From Kribbella sp. VKM Ac-2569 (GTDB lineage Bacteria; Actinomycetota; Actinomycetes; Propionibacteriales; Kribbellaceae), in NCBI RefSeq assembly GCF_004216905.1, contig NZ_SGXJ01000004.1, positions 844,500 to 908,499 on the forward strand: DNA of 64,000 nt, given 5' to 3'. A program made the translations under genes and the position numbers. Below, piece after piece: positions 18,235 through 26,834 of this stretch. Numbering within the stretch: position 1 is the stretch's first letter; each line of letters begins with the position of its first letter. Below the pieces are notes generated by a model. It was given only the letters and a program-made list of their open reading frames with translations. It searched no databases and was not told where the DNA came from.

Positions 18235-18282
18235 TTGTCCTGCCTTACCAAGCCCCTTTCCCGAGCCTGGGACTGGGGCTAA
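18235..18282 (+). CDS. Possible 15-residue peptide ORF with strong ribosome site
   Basis: A TTG codon at 18235 is preceded at 6 nt by GAGGAG and opens a 15-codon frame ending in TAA. The peptide is MSCLTKPLSRAWDWG. It is not a fragment of a longer open frame with any start upstream. Its end overlaps the 3' end of the LuxR-type regulator on the other strand. Function unknown; it could be a leader or signalling peptide, or a chance match in GC-rich DNA. Confidence 0.25.
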   Translation: MSCLTKPLSRAWDWG

Positions 18283-19265
18283 TCCACCCACCCCCGCTGC
18301 GCCGCCCGAACCCCCAGTTCAAACCGCCCCGAAGCCCCCACCTGCTCACTAAGCTTCGCCGCCATCCTGCGAACGGTACGCATAGAAACCCCCAGCTTCC
18401 GCGCCACCTGCTCATCAGTCGCCCCGTGCACCAGGAGCCGAAGAAACTCAGCCTCCTGCGCACTGATCCCGCCCTCGCGAGTTGCTGGCTGCTCCTTGAA
18501 CGGGTCGACGCCTCGATCCCAGTAGCTCAGGTGCAGTTCCATAGCCATCCGCACCACGGCGCGGCTGTGATGTATGACAGCACCGACAGAGCTGTCCTCA
18601 GGGTCGATCGCCATCACGGCGGTTTCGCTGTCGAAGATGATTAATCGGAACGGAACCGATGGAGCGATTCGAATCTTGCCGCCAAGGCTCGCAATGAATT
18701 CCAGGAATTCACGCCCGCGAGGACGCTTGAAATACGACTCAGGATAGATGTACCGCATCTCGACGCCGCGCTCGAGATGTTTTCTGTCTGGAAAGGTCTC
18801 TGGGTCCCAAGTGAGTTGACCCGGGTCTCGGATCAATCCCCAAGACGTTTTCTCCGGTCGGAATCGCTGCATTCGCTGGTTGGCGAGTTCGCGTCCTTGG
18901 AGGATCTCTACGTCGCCTGTTGTTCTCTGAACCAGGAAATTCGCAAGGTCTGCGGTGAATCTGCTTGCGGTGAGCTGGTCTGCCCGGAGTTGTTCGCTCA
19001 GCGCGTCGATCTCCTGCTGTTGGCTTTCTGCCAGGCGACCGAAGGTGACCGCCGGATCCAGCGGATACTCGACGCCCTCGATCCAGCTCGGCACGACAAA
19101 CCCGAGATCCCGCAATTTCTGTAGATCCCGGGACGTCTCGTCCTCGGTACGCCCCAACTCGGCGGCCAGTTCGCTCAGTCGTGTGTCACGGCCCAGCTCT
19201 GGCTGTTGCAACAGGACCCGGTAGACCGCGAGCAGGTCCTCCGTGAGCCCCGAGGAGTTGAACAA
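18279..19265 (-). CDS. LuxR-type regulator with TrmB-like N-terminus (paralog A)
   Basis: 328 residues. An N-terminal winged-helix region (about 1-65) resembles TrmB/ArsR-like domains. A middle region of about 180 residues looks like the PLD-like/TrmB effector-binding fold. The C-terminus is a LuxR/GerE HTH (about 265-325, QEAEFLRLLVHGATDEQVARKLGVSMRTVRRM). It is homologous along its whole length to the gene at 19271-20254 and lies only 5 bp after it. Such one-component regulators recur in large numbers in Kribbella-like actinomycetes, often beside tiny secreted peptide genes. Confidence 0.85.
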   Translation of the reverse strand: MFNSSGLTEDLLAVYRVLLQQPELGRDTRLSELAAELGRTEDETSRDLQKLRDLGFVVPSWIEGVEYPLDPAVTFGRLAESQQQEIDALSEQLRADQLTASRFTADLANFLVQRTTGDVEILQGRELANQRMQRFRPEKTSWGLIRDPGQLTWDPETFPDRKHLERGVEMRYIYPESYFKRPRGREFLEFIASLGGKIRIAPSVPFRLIIFDSETAVMAIDPEDSSVGAVIHHSRAVVRMAMELHLSYWDRGVDPFKEQPATREGGISAQEAEFLRLLVHGATDEQVARKLGVSMRTVRRMAAKLSEQVGASGRFELGVRAAQRGWVD

Positions 19266-19270
19266 GTTCG

Positions 19271-20254
19271 TCAGACCCAGCCGCGCTTTGCGGCGGCCAC
19301 CCCGAGTTCGAAGCGGCTGGCGGCGTCTAGGCGCTCGGAGAGGTTGGCGGTGATCCGGCGGGCTGTGCGGAGGGAGATGCCGAGCAGGCGGGCTACCTGC
19401 TCGTCCTTCGCGCCGCCGGCGAGGAGACGGAGCACTTCAGCCTCGTGGGGGGTCAAGGGCGTCTCGTCGTCGCGGTCGCCTGGTTCGAACATCTCGGACG
19501 CGCGGGACCAATAGGAGTCGAACAACGCCAAGGCCACGGACACGACGGCAGGCGTGCGGTGGATCACCGCACCGGCGGTCGGGTTCTCGGGGTCCATCGG
19601 CATGACCGCGATCTCCTGGTCGAAGAGGAGAAGTCGCATGGGCAGCGTCGGTGTCACCCGGACCTCGCCGCCGAGCCGGTGCATCGTCGAGACGTACTCC
19701 AGCGCCTGCTTCGAAGCAGTCATGCTCTGGAGGTAGAGGGTTCGCAGCTTGATACCGCGCTCGAGCAGCTCGAAGTCGGGCGACTTGAGGGATTGCGGGA
19801 TCGATTCGTCGAAGTGCGCCGGCACCAGACCCCAGAAGGTGTCCTTGGCCTTCAGTGCGAGCTCCTCGATCCGGCGCGACGCGTTCGCGCGGCCCTTGAG
19901 TACCTCGACATCTCCGCTGGTTCGCGACGTGAGCAGTTCGTTGTACTGCTCGGCGATCACTTCGGCGGAGGCTTCGGCTTCTTTCAGCTCGCCGAGTTCC
20001 TTGTTCAACTCGGTCCTGCGCCGTTCGGCCAGGCCGGTCAGCCCGACGCGGGGGTGAACCGCGTGCTCACCTTCCGGGTTCGTCCAGGTCGGGACCAGGA
20101 GCTCGAGGCTTCGGAGCTTGCCCATCAGTTCCTGGACGTCGCTCGTTGAGCGGTCTACTAGCGCCGCAATCTGCTCGGGCGTACTGTCTGGATGGCTGAG
20201 CAGGGCGTGATAGACCGCGAAAGTGGCTTCGTCCACCCCCAGCGGCTCCAGCAC
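19271..20254 (-). CDS. LuxR-type regulator with TrmB-like N-terminus (paralog B)
   Basis: 327 residues with the same three-part layout as its neighbour: winged helix (1-65), middle sensor-like domain, and LuxR HTH (EAEVLRLLAGGAKDEQVARLLGISLRTARRI). Both end with Arg-Phe-Glu-Leu-Gly-Val and Arg-Gly-Trp-Val. The GTG at 20254 is preferred because GGAGGAG lies upstream at the right distance and it gives the same length as paralog A; the longer frame from 20317 would run across the promoter region. It is divergent from the 39-residue secreted peptide gene across a 100-bp gap with an inverted repeat. Confidence 0.87.
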   Translation of the reverse strand: MLEPLGVDEATFAVYHALLSHPDSTPEQIAALVDRSTSDVQELMGKLRSLELLVPTWTNPEGEHAVHPRVGLTGLAERRRTELNKELGELKEAEASAEVIAEQYNELLTSRTSGDVEVLKGRANASRRIEELALKAKDTFWGLVPAHFDESIPQSLKSPDFELLERGIKLRTLYLQSMTASKQALEYVSTMHRLGGEVRVTPTLPMRLLLFDQEIAVMPMDPENPTAGAVIHRTPAVVSVALALFDSYWSRASEMFEPGDRDDETPLTPHEAEVLRLLAGGAKDEQVARLLGISLRTARRITANLSERLDAASRFELGVAAAKRGWV

Positions 20255-20296
20255 GATCCTTCTCCTCCAGAAACTTGTCGGAACCGACCATATACA

Positions 20297-20319
20297 GAGT
20301 GCGTCGTAAATGAGCACTC
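20297..20319. promoter_or_regulatory. Inverted repeat between regulator B and peptide gene
   Basis: GAGTGC (20297-20302) and GCACTC (20314-20319) form a perfect 6-bp dyad with an 11-bp spacer, in the middle of the 100-bp divergent gap. A TGTATA hexamer on the minus strand (20290-20295) could be the -10 of the regulator promoter, so the dyad would overlap that promoter. It suits a dimeric LuxR-type regulator, but the binding protein is inferred. Confidence 0.4.
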
Positions 20320-20354
20320 AATGGCGGTTCGGATTCTTTCTGAAAGGACGATAC

Positions 20355-20474
20355 GTGATCAGGAAGCTGCTGACAGTAGTTGGTTTTGCCGTGGTTGTGT
20401 TGATCCCCGCGCCGTTGACCGCGTCTGCCACCGGCGCCAGCCCGGCCTGCAACGTGCTCGCTGTCTGCTGGTAG
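20355..20474 (+). CDS. 39-residue secreted Cys peptide, candidate signal
   Basis: GTG at 20355 with AAAGGA 8 nt upstream opens a 39-codon frame ending in TAG. The product has a textbook signal peptide: basic start MIRKLL, a hydrophobic core, and Ala-x-Ala cleavage after TASA. The predicted mature peptide is only 14 residues, TGASPACNVLAVCW, with two Cys that could close a seven-residue disulfide ring. It is too short for normal gene calling. Position and orientation, divergent from two tandem one-component regulators, suggest an exported signalling peptide. No known family is claimed. Confidence 0.7.
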   Translation: MIRKLLTVVGFAVVVLIPAPLTASATGASPACNVLAVCW

Positions 20475-20517
20475 GTGCTCGGTCTGCGGACCTGTCTGCG
20501 TCCCGTAGACTGCTGGT

Positions 20518-22080
20518 GTGGCTCGTGGCGATGGTCGGCTTACTCATGAACTCGACCCGCAGGATCTGGGTCCGCAGGACGCTTGTGGCGTCTTCGGGGT
20601 CTGGGCGCCGGGGGAAGAGGTTGCCAAACTCACCTACTTCGGGCTCTATGCCTTGCAGCACCGGGGGCAGGAGTCGGCCGGGATCGCGGTCAGTAACGGG
20701 AGTCAGATTCTCGTTTACAAGGACATGGGGCTGGTCAGCCAGGCGTTCGACGAGGCGACTCTCGCCTCGCTCCGCGGGCATATCGCGATCGGCCACTGCC
20801 GGTACTCGACGACCGGGTCCAGTGTCTGGGCCAACGCGCAGCCGACGTTCCGGTCTACCGCGACCGGGTCGATCGCGCTCGGTCACAACGGCAACCTGAC
20901 CAACACCAGCGAGCTCGCCGCGAGCCTGAACGGCGAAGGGGAGCTGGACCTCGGTCTGGACGCCGACGTCGACCACGCGAAGGCGAACGCGAAGCACGGT
21001 GCGTCGAGCGACACCGACATCCTCACCTCGATGCTCGCCGGGTACCCGGATCTGACCATCGAGCAGGCGGCCGCGAAGATCCTCCCGAAGGTCAAGGGCG
21101 CGTTCAGCCTGGTCTTCATGGACGAGAACACGCTGTACGGCGCCCGCGACCCGCAGGGCATCCGCCCGCTGGTGCTCGGCCGGCTGGAGCGCGGCTGGGT
21201 GATCGCCAGCGAGACCGCCGCCCTGGACATCGTCGGCGCGAGCTTCATCCGCGAGGTCGAGCCCGGCGAGATCGTCGCGATCGACGCCGAAGGGCTCCGC
21301 TCGACCAAGTTCGCCGAGCCGGACCCGAAGGGCTGCCTGTTCGAGTTCGTCTACCTGGCCCGCCCGGACACCCAGATCTCCGGCCAGCGCATCCACTCCA
21401 CCCGGGTCGAGATCGGCCGCCGGCTGGCGCGCGAGCACCCCGCCGACGCCGACCTCGTCATCGCCACCCCGGAGTCCGGCGTACCGGGCGCGATCGGGTA
21501 CGCCGAAGAGTCGGGCATCCCGTACGGGGCGGGTCTGGTCAAGAACGCGTACGTCGGCCGCACCTTCATCCAGCCGAGCCAGACCATCCGCCAGCTCGGC
21601 ATCCGGCTGAAGCTGAACCCGCTGCGCGAGGTGATCGAGGGCAAGCGCCTGGTCGTGGTGGACGACACGATCGTCCGCGGCAACACCCAGCGCGCCGTCA
21701 TCCGGATGCTGCGCGAGGCGGGCGCCAAGGAGATCCACGTCCGGATCACCGCGCCGCCGGTGAAGTGGCCGTGCTTCTACGGCATCGACTTCGCCAGCCG
21801 CGCCGAGCTGATCGCGAACGGCCTGAACACCGAGGAGATCTGCCGCTCGCTCGGCGCCGACTCGCTCGGTTACATCAGCCTCGATGTTCTGGTCGAAGCC
21901 ACCACCGTGCCGAAGGAGCGACTCTGCCGGGCCTGCTTCGACGGGGTCTACCCGGTCGCGCTGCCGGACCCGGAGCACCTCGGCAAGCACCTGCTCGAGC
22001 TGCCGGTGGCCACCGACGTCGACGGACTGGCCACGGTCTCCGGCGGAGCCGGCGCCGCGGACGCGCTCAGCCGCCCGTAG
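20518..22080 (+). CDS. purF: Amidophosphoribosyltransferase
   Basis: 520 residues. After a short propeptide-like segment comes the catalytic Cys in DACGVFGVW (class II glutamine amidotransferase), then LQHRGQESAGI, and the C-terminal phosphoribosyltransferase domain with VVVDDTIVRGNT, the PRPP loop. It catalyses the first step of purine synthesis, transferring glutamine nitrogen to PRPP. Four Cys near the C-terminus fit the Fe-S type enzyme. GTG start; followed by purM after 21 bp. Confidence 0.97.
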   Translation: MARGDGRLTHELDPQDLGPQDACGVFGVWAPGEEVAKLTYFGLYALQHRGQESAGIAVSNGSQILVYKDMGLVSQAFDEATLASLRGHIAIGHCRYSTTGSSVWANAQPTFRSTATGSIALGHNGNLTNTSELAASLNGEGELDLGLDADVDHAKANAKHGASSDTDILTSMLAGYPDLTIEQAAAKILPKVKGAFSLVFMDENTLYGARDPQGIRPLVLGRLERGWVIASETAALDIVGASFIREVEPGEIVAIDAEGLRSTKFAEPDPKGCLFEFVYLARPDTQISGQRIHSTRVEIGRRLAREHPADADLVIATPESGVPGAIGYAEESGIPYGAGLVKNAYVGRTFIQPSQTIRQLGIRLKLNPLREVIEGKRLVVVDDTIVRGNTQRAVIRMLREAGAKEIHVRITAPPVKWPCFYGIDFASRAELIANGLNTEEICRSLGADSLGYISLDVLVEATTVPKERLCRACFDGVYPVALPDPEHLGKHLLELPVATDVDGLATVSGGAGAADALSRP

Positions 22081-22101
22081 TACTTCTAGGGAGAACAGAA
22101 C

Positions 22102-23175
22102 GTGAGTCAAGGCGCGAGTTACGCCGCTGCCGGGGTCGACATCGAGGCCGGTGACCGGGCCGTCGAGCTGATGAAGGAGTGGGTGGCGAAGGCGACCCGT
22201 CCCGAGGTGGTCGGCGGGCTCGGCGGTTTCGCCGGGTTGTTCGACGCAACCGCGCTGACGTCGTACCGGCGGCCGCTGCTGGCGACGTCGACGGACGGGA
22301 TCGGGACCAAGGTCGCGATCGCGCAGAAGCTCGACAAGCACGACACGATCGGGTTCGACCTGGTCGGGATGGTCGTCGACGACCTGGTCGTGTGCGGCGC
22401 GGAGCCGTTGTTCATGACCGACTACATCTGCACCGGCAAGGTGGTGCCCGAGACGATCGCGCAGATCGTGAAGGGCATCGCGGAGGCGTGTGTCGAGGCC
22501 GGTACGGCGCTCGTCGGCGGAGAGACCGCCGAACACCCGGGGCTGCTGAAGCCGGACGAGTACGACGTGGCAGGCGCGGCGACCGGTGTGGTCGAGGCAG
22601 ACGAGGTGCTCGGCGCGGAGCGGGTGCGCGAAGGGGACGTCGTACTGGCGATGGCGTCGTCGGGACTGCACTCGAACGGGTACAGCCTGGTGCGGCACGT
22701 GTTCTTCGACCGCGCGAGGTGGGAGCTGGACCGGGTCGTGCCCGAGTTGGGTACGACGCTCGGTGAGGTGCTGCTGACGCCGACGCGGGTGTACGCCAAG
22801 CACTGCCTGGAGCTGATCCAGGAGCTCAACGGTGGTGACGACAAGCCGCTGCACGCGATGTCGCACATCACCGGCGGCGGCTTCGCCGCGAACCTGGCGC
22901 GAGTGATCCCGGACGAGCTGTCCGTGCGGATCGACCGCTCGACGTGGACACCGGCACCGATCTTCGGGCTCGTCGGGCTCCTCGGCGACGTCGCACTGCC
23001 GGAGCTCGAGAAGACGCTGAACATGGGCGCCGGCATGGTCGCCGTACTGGATCAGTCGGCTGCCGACGCCGCCGTTCAGGCGCTGGCTGCCCGTGACATC
23101 CCCGCCTGGATCTGCGGCGAAGTCACCGCAACTCCTGGCGGCACCGTCACCCTCGAAGGCACCTACGCCAAGTAG
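22102..23175 (+). CDS. purM: Phosphoribosylformylglycinamidine cyclo-ligase (AIR synthetase)
   Basis: 357 residues with the family signatures YAAAGVDIEAGD, STDGIGTK, DLVVCGAEP and GGETAEHPG. It uses ATP to close the imidazole ring (FGAM to AIR), the fifth step of purine synthesis. GTG start with an AGGGAG ribosome site 9 nt upstream. Forms an operon with purF; the neighbour DUF3073 gene is the usual actinobacterial companion. Confidence 0.97.
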   Translation: MSQGASYAAAGVDIEAGDRAVELMKEWVAKATRPEVVGGLGGFAGLFDATALTSYRRPLLATSTDGIGTKVAIAQKLDKHDTIGFDLVGMVVDDLVVCGAEPLFMTDYICTGKVVPETIAQIVKGIAEACVEAGTALVGGETAEHPGLLKPDEYDVAGAATGVVEADEVLGAERVREGDVVLAMASSGLHSNGYSLVRHVFFDRARWELDRVVPELGTTLGEVLLTPTRVYAKHCLELIQELNGGDDKPLHAMSHITGGGFAANLARVIPDELSVRIDRSTWTPAPIFGLVGLLGDVALPELEKTLNMGAGMVAVLDQSAADAAVQALAARDIPAWICGEVTATPGGTVTLEGTYAK

Positions 23176-23292
23176 GCCGCTGCACAGCCGCCGCCTGAGA
23201 GCGGGTCGCTATCGAGCCGTCCGACGCCTCGGGCTGCTGGAATCGCCGATCCGCCACAGGCGGTGCTGTGTGAAAACTCGTCGGGCGCACGG

Positions 23293-23332
23293 TGAACTGC
23301 TCAGGCACCCCTAAGGGCGCTTGAGCAGTTCA
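23293..23332. terminator. Terminator between purM and DUF3073 gene
   Basis: A perfect 11-bp stem (23293-23303 with 23322-23332) with an 18-nt loop lies in the convergent gap. No T-run. It may serve both directions. Confidence 0.65.
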
Positions 23333-23348
23333 ACCACGCTGGTGTGGC

Positions 23349-23534
23349 TTACCGACGGGGGTGGTAGTCGTCGGCGTCGTCTCCGTCGCCGTCGTTCTCG
23401 CCGTTTGCAGAACGGTCGCCACCCTGGTCACCGGACAGCTCACGCTTGAGCTGGTCCAAGTCGGTGTCCCAGGTGCGGTACTTCAGGTCGCGTGCGACCT
23501 TCGTCTGCTTGGCCTTTGCACGGCCGCGCCCCAT
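23349..23534 (-). CDS. DUF3073 protein
   Basis: 61 residues starting MGRGRAKAKQTKVARDLKY, the hallmark of DUF3073, with an acidic Gly/Asp-rich tail. Function is unknown, but it is conserved beside purM across actinobacteria. The ATG at 23534 has GAGGGGG upstream and is the family start; an in-frame start 7 codons earlier is less likely. Confidence 0.92.
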   Translation of the reverse strand: MGRGRAKAKQTKVARDLKYRTWDTDLDQLKRELSGDQGGDRSANGENDGDGDDADDYHPRR

Positions 23535-23738
23535 AGCGTCGACCCCCTCGCACAAGTCAACCGGGTACGCTGCGTGGCGCCCACGGATCAGTCGTCAGTA
23601 ATCGTGGTTCAAGGATACCCGGAGCGGCGGATCGACACACGCACCGCCCCCTGGCCGGACCCCGAAGAGGTCCGATCACCGCGTCGGCGGGGCGGGCCGA
23701 TCCCCTCAAACCAGCCCGCCCCGCCGCCTTCGCCCCCG

Positions 23739-24545
23739 TTACTTGACCTCGCGACGTGAGCTTGCCCACAGTCCGAGGACAGTCGGAAGAACGATCCAGA
23801 CCCCCACCGAGACCAGCGTCTCGGGCACCATCCCGTGCAGATCACGCTCCGCGATCCGGCCGAGCGCGCCGAACACGTCCAGCCAGTTCGCGTTGTCCTT
23901 GAACAGCGCTGGCCCGGCCAGCGACCAGGCGGTCGGCGCGATGAAGTACGCCAGGATCGCAACCGCGGTCTGCGGGATGACGGCACCGAAGGCGGCGCCC
24001 ATCACGACGTTCAACGCGACGGTCAGGTAGGCACCGGCGAGCTGCCCGCCGAGTCCGGCGTACGACGCGGCATGGTCGGTGATCCCACCGGCGAGGGCGG
24101 TGCTCGCAAGCGCCAGCGCGACGACGGCGGTCATCACGACCACGCTCAGCACGACGGCCGAGACGAACTTGGCCAGCTGCACCCGGACCCGGCGCGGCGA
24201 CAGCGTGAACGTGGTCAGCGCGGTCCGCTGGGTCCACTCCGACGTCATCGCCATCACGCCGATCACCGGCAGTAGCAGCATCACGCCGGTGGACGCGGCG
24301 CCGAGGAACCCCTCGAAACCGGCGTCGCCCTGCGGCAGGTGCGTGAACTGCCAGGTCAGCGCGGCGAGCGCGATCAGCAGGATCGCGGCGATCAGGACCC
24401 GGCCGCTGCGGGTGTTGACGGACTTGCGGAGCTCGATGGTGACGAGCTTCAGGAAGGACTGACCGCGCGCGGGCGGCAGGCTGGTCGCCACCTCGCTCCG
24501 GTGCTTGGCGGTTGTCGCGGGCGCGACGTCGGTCACGGTGGTCAT
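23739..24545 (-). CDS. ABC-2 type transporter permease
   Basis: 268 residues with about six membrane helices and the usual long N-terminal cytoplasmic segment. It follows the ATPase gene by 25 bp and forms an exporter with it. Members export drugs, lipids or peptides; the substrate is not evident. The divergent two-component pair at 25614-27487 probably controls it. Confidence 0.87.
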   Translation of the reverse strand: MTTVTDVAPATTAKHRSEVATSLPPARGQSFLKLVTIELRKSVNTRSGRVLIAAILLIALAALTWQFTHLPQGDAGFEGFLGAASTGVMLLLPVIGVMAMTSEWTQRTALTTFTLSPRRVRVQLAKFVSAVVLSVVVMTAVVALALASTALAGGITDHAASYAGLGGQLAGAYLTVALNVVMGAAFGAVIPQTAVAILAYFIAPTAWSLAGPALFKDNANWLDVFGALGRIAERDLHGMVPETLVSVGVWIVLPTVLGLWASSRREVK

Positions 24546-24570
24546 GAAAGTCTCCAGAGATTCGAGGTGA

Positions 24571-25470
24571 TCAGGCGGCTGCGGCGACGGGCTGTGACGG
24601 CTCAGCTGTCAGCTGGAAGAACAGATCCTCCAGGCCGGCGCCGTCGCTCTGGCGGAGTTCGAGAAGGATCTGACCGGCAGCGGCGGCGGCCCGCCCGACC
24701 TGCTCGGCGGTGGCGTCGACGCGGAGCACGCCGTCGTGCAGCGGCTCGAGGTTCAGCCCGGCGGCGGTCAGGGCCTCGTTCAGGCCGATCGGGTCGAGGC
24801 CGCGGACGAGCGTGCCGGATCCGGCCAGCAACTCCTCGAGCGAGCCGTTGGCGACGATCCGGCCGCCGCCGATGACGACAAGCCGGTCGACGGTCGCCTG
24901 CACCTCGCCCAGCAGGTGGCTGGACAGGATCACCGTGCCGCCGCGGGACGCGAAGTCCTGCAGCAGTCCGCGCATCCAGCGGATGCCCTCCGGGTCCATC
25001 CCGTTCGCGGGCTCGTCGAGGATCAGTACGGCGGGGTCGCCGAGCAGCGCGCTGGCGATACCGAGCCGCTGCCGCATACCGAGCGAGTACTGACCGACGC
25101 GGCGCTTCGCGGCGTGACCGAGTCCGACCGCCTCGAGCATCTCGTCGGCGCGCGTCTTCGGCACGCCGAGGAGGCTCGCGTTCAGCAGCAGCGTCTCGCG
25201 GCCGGTGCGGCCCGGGTGCTGCGCGGCGGCGTCCAGCATGACCCCGACGACCCGGCCCGGGTTCGGCAGGTCGGCGTACCGCTTGCCGGTGATGGTGGCG
25301 GTGCCGGAGGTCGGCGGCGTCAGACCGGTGAGCATCCGCAGCGTCGTGGACTTGCCGGCGCCGTTCGGGCCGAGGAAGCCGGTGATGCTGCCGGGCTGAA
25401 CGGTGAACGCCACGTCCTGGACAGCCGTGGTGCTGCCGTAGCGCTTGGTCAGGTTCTCGACGGTGATCAT
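24571..25470 (-). CDS. ABC transporter ATP-binding protein
   Basis: 299 residues. Walker A GPNGAGKST, signature SLGMRQRLGIA, Walker B VLILDEPANGMDP and the H-loop SSHLL are all present. A C-terminal regulatory region of about 80 residues follows. This is the DrrA/NatA class that pairs with an ABC-2 permease. The first gene of the operon, reading away from the sensor kinase. Confidence 0.92.
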   Translation of the reverse strand: MITVENLTKRYGSTTAVQDVAFTVQPGSITGFLGPNGAGKSTTLRMLTGLTPPTSGTATITGKRYADLPNPGRVVGVMLDAAAQHPGRTGRETLLLNASLLGVPKTRADEMLEAVGLGHAAKRRVGQYSLGMRQRLGIASALLGDPAVLILDEPANGMDPEGIRWMRGLLQDFASRGGTVILSSHLLGEVQATVDRLVVIGGGRIVANGSLEELLAGSGTLVRGLDPIGLNEALTAAGLNLEPLHDGVLRVDATAEQVGRAAAAAGQILLELRQSDGAGLEDLFFQLTAEPSQPVAAAA

Positions 25471-25613
25471 GACATCGAGTCAACCGTGACCGACCCCGGT
25501 CGCACATCGGACGAGCGGCTGTCGTCGCCCCCTACGAAAGTCGTCGGGGACGGCCCTGAACCCCACCCGGATGGGGGACGTGATCGCGTCGGCCGTCGAA
25601 CTACAGTGACGGA

Positions 25614-26834
25614 ATGCGACGGTTGCGCCGGTGGTACGCCTGGTGGGTCAGGCATGCCCCGCGCCTGCGCGACTTCCTGTACGTCGCCTTCGGCCTGCTG
25701 ACCATCGTCCTGCAGGCCGCGTCCGGCGCCGGCGGCTGGAACCCCAAGGACTGGTACACGCTGGGCGCCGGCATCGTCGCCTCCGTCGCACTGCTCTGGC
25801 GCCGGCGGTTCCCCGTGACCGTCACCGCGATCACCGTTGTCGCGATGCTCACCGGGTCGGTCTTCGTGCCGATGGGCCTCGCCCTGCTGACGCTCGCGAT
25901 CCGCCGCCGCGACATCGCCCTCGCGATCCTCGGCCTGGCCGCGTACGCCGCCTACGTGCTGAACAGCTGGGGCACCGAGAATCAGATCTGGGTGTCGATC
26001 TTCACCGGACCGTTCCTGGTCGGCACCTGGATCGCCATCGGCGCGTACGTCGGGGCGCGTCGCGACCTGATGGCGTCGCTGCGGGATCGCGCCGAACGCG
26101 CCGAGGCCGAACGCGAACTGCGCAGCGAGCAGGCCCGTCTGGGCGAGCGCGCCCGGATCGCGCAGGAGATGCACGACGTCCTCGCCCACAAGGTCTCGCT
26201 GATCGCGCTGCACGCCGGCGGTCTCGAGGTGAACCCGTCCGTCGGTCCCGACAAGGTCGAGGGCTCGGCCCGGTTGATCCGCGAGACCGCCCGGCAGGCG
26301 ATGGAGGATCTCCGCGAGGTCCTCGGCGTACTGCGGTCCGACATCAGCGTGGACGGGGCGGACCTGACGCCCGTCCCGAAGGCCTCGGACCTCGAGCGGC
26401 TCATCATGGCCTCGCGAGACGCCGGAGTCGCCGTGGGGTACGACGTCTCGCTGCCGGACGACGTGCCGGTGTCTGTCGGGCGGACCGTCTACCGCTTGGT
26501 GCAGGAGTCGCTGACCAATGTGCACAAACATGCGCGCGGTGCCGCGACCGACGTACAGGTCCATGGCGCACGCGGCGAAGGCGTGACGGTCAGGGTGACG
26601 AACGTCCGGCCGGTGGCTGCTGGTTCACTGCTGCCTGGCGCCGGTGCCGGGCTGGTCGGTCTGCGCGAGCGGGTGCAGCTGGTCGGCGGCCGGCTGTGGA
26701 CCGGACCGACGTCGGAAGGCGGCTGGCGGGTGGAAGCCTGGCTGCCGTGGGCGGACGGCCGCGAACAGATATCGGACCAGGTAGAGGTGTTGCGCGGAGA
26801 CGCGGTGTTGCACGGAGAAGAAGGAGAGCGATGA
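25614..26834 (+). CDS. NarL-type sensor histidine kinase
   Basis: 406 residues. Four to five N-terminal membrane helices (about 15-150), a coiled coil, HisKA_3 with ARIAQEMHDVLAHKVS (phospho-accepting His), and a HATPase domain with VQESLTNVHKHA. This DesK-like layout senses membrane or envelope conditions. A TACAGT hexamer lies 6 nt before the ATG and no Shine-Dalgarno is seen, so it is probably leaderless. Overlaps the response regulator by 4 bp. Confidence 0.92.
   Translation: MRRLRRWYAWWVRHAPRLRDFLYVAFGLLTIVLQAASGAGGWNPKDWYTLGAGIVASVALLWRRRFPVTVTAITVVAMLTGSVFVPMGLALLTLAIRRRDIALAILGLAAYAAYVLNSWGTENQIWVSIFTGPFLVGTWIAIGAYVGARRDLMASLRDRAERAEAERELRSEQARLGERARIAQEMHDVLAHKVSLIALHAGGLEVNPSVGPDKVEGSARLIRETARQAMEDLREVLGVLRSDISVDGADLTPVPKASDLERLIMASRDAGVAVGYDVSLPDDVPVSVGRTVYRLVQESLTNVHKHARGAATDVQVHGARGEGVTVRVTNVRPVAAGSLLPGAGAGLVGLRERVQLVGGRLWTGPTSEGGWRVEAWLPWADGREQISDQVEVLRGDAVLHGEEGER

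Noticed and set aside
18043..18352. Several 70-85 codon frames after pntB on both strands
   Set aside because: Mutually overlapping, Pro/Arg-rich, without ribosome sites; only the TTG frame at 18235 has a good site.
20359..22866. 835-codon open frame on the minus strand opposite purF/purM
   Set aside because: It is antisense to two certain purine genes and has no ribosome site; long open frames are common on the opposite strand of GC-rich genes.
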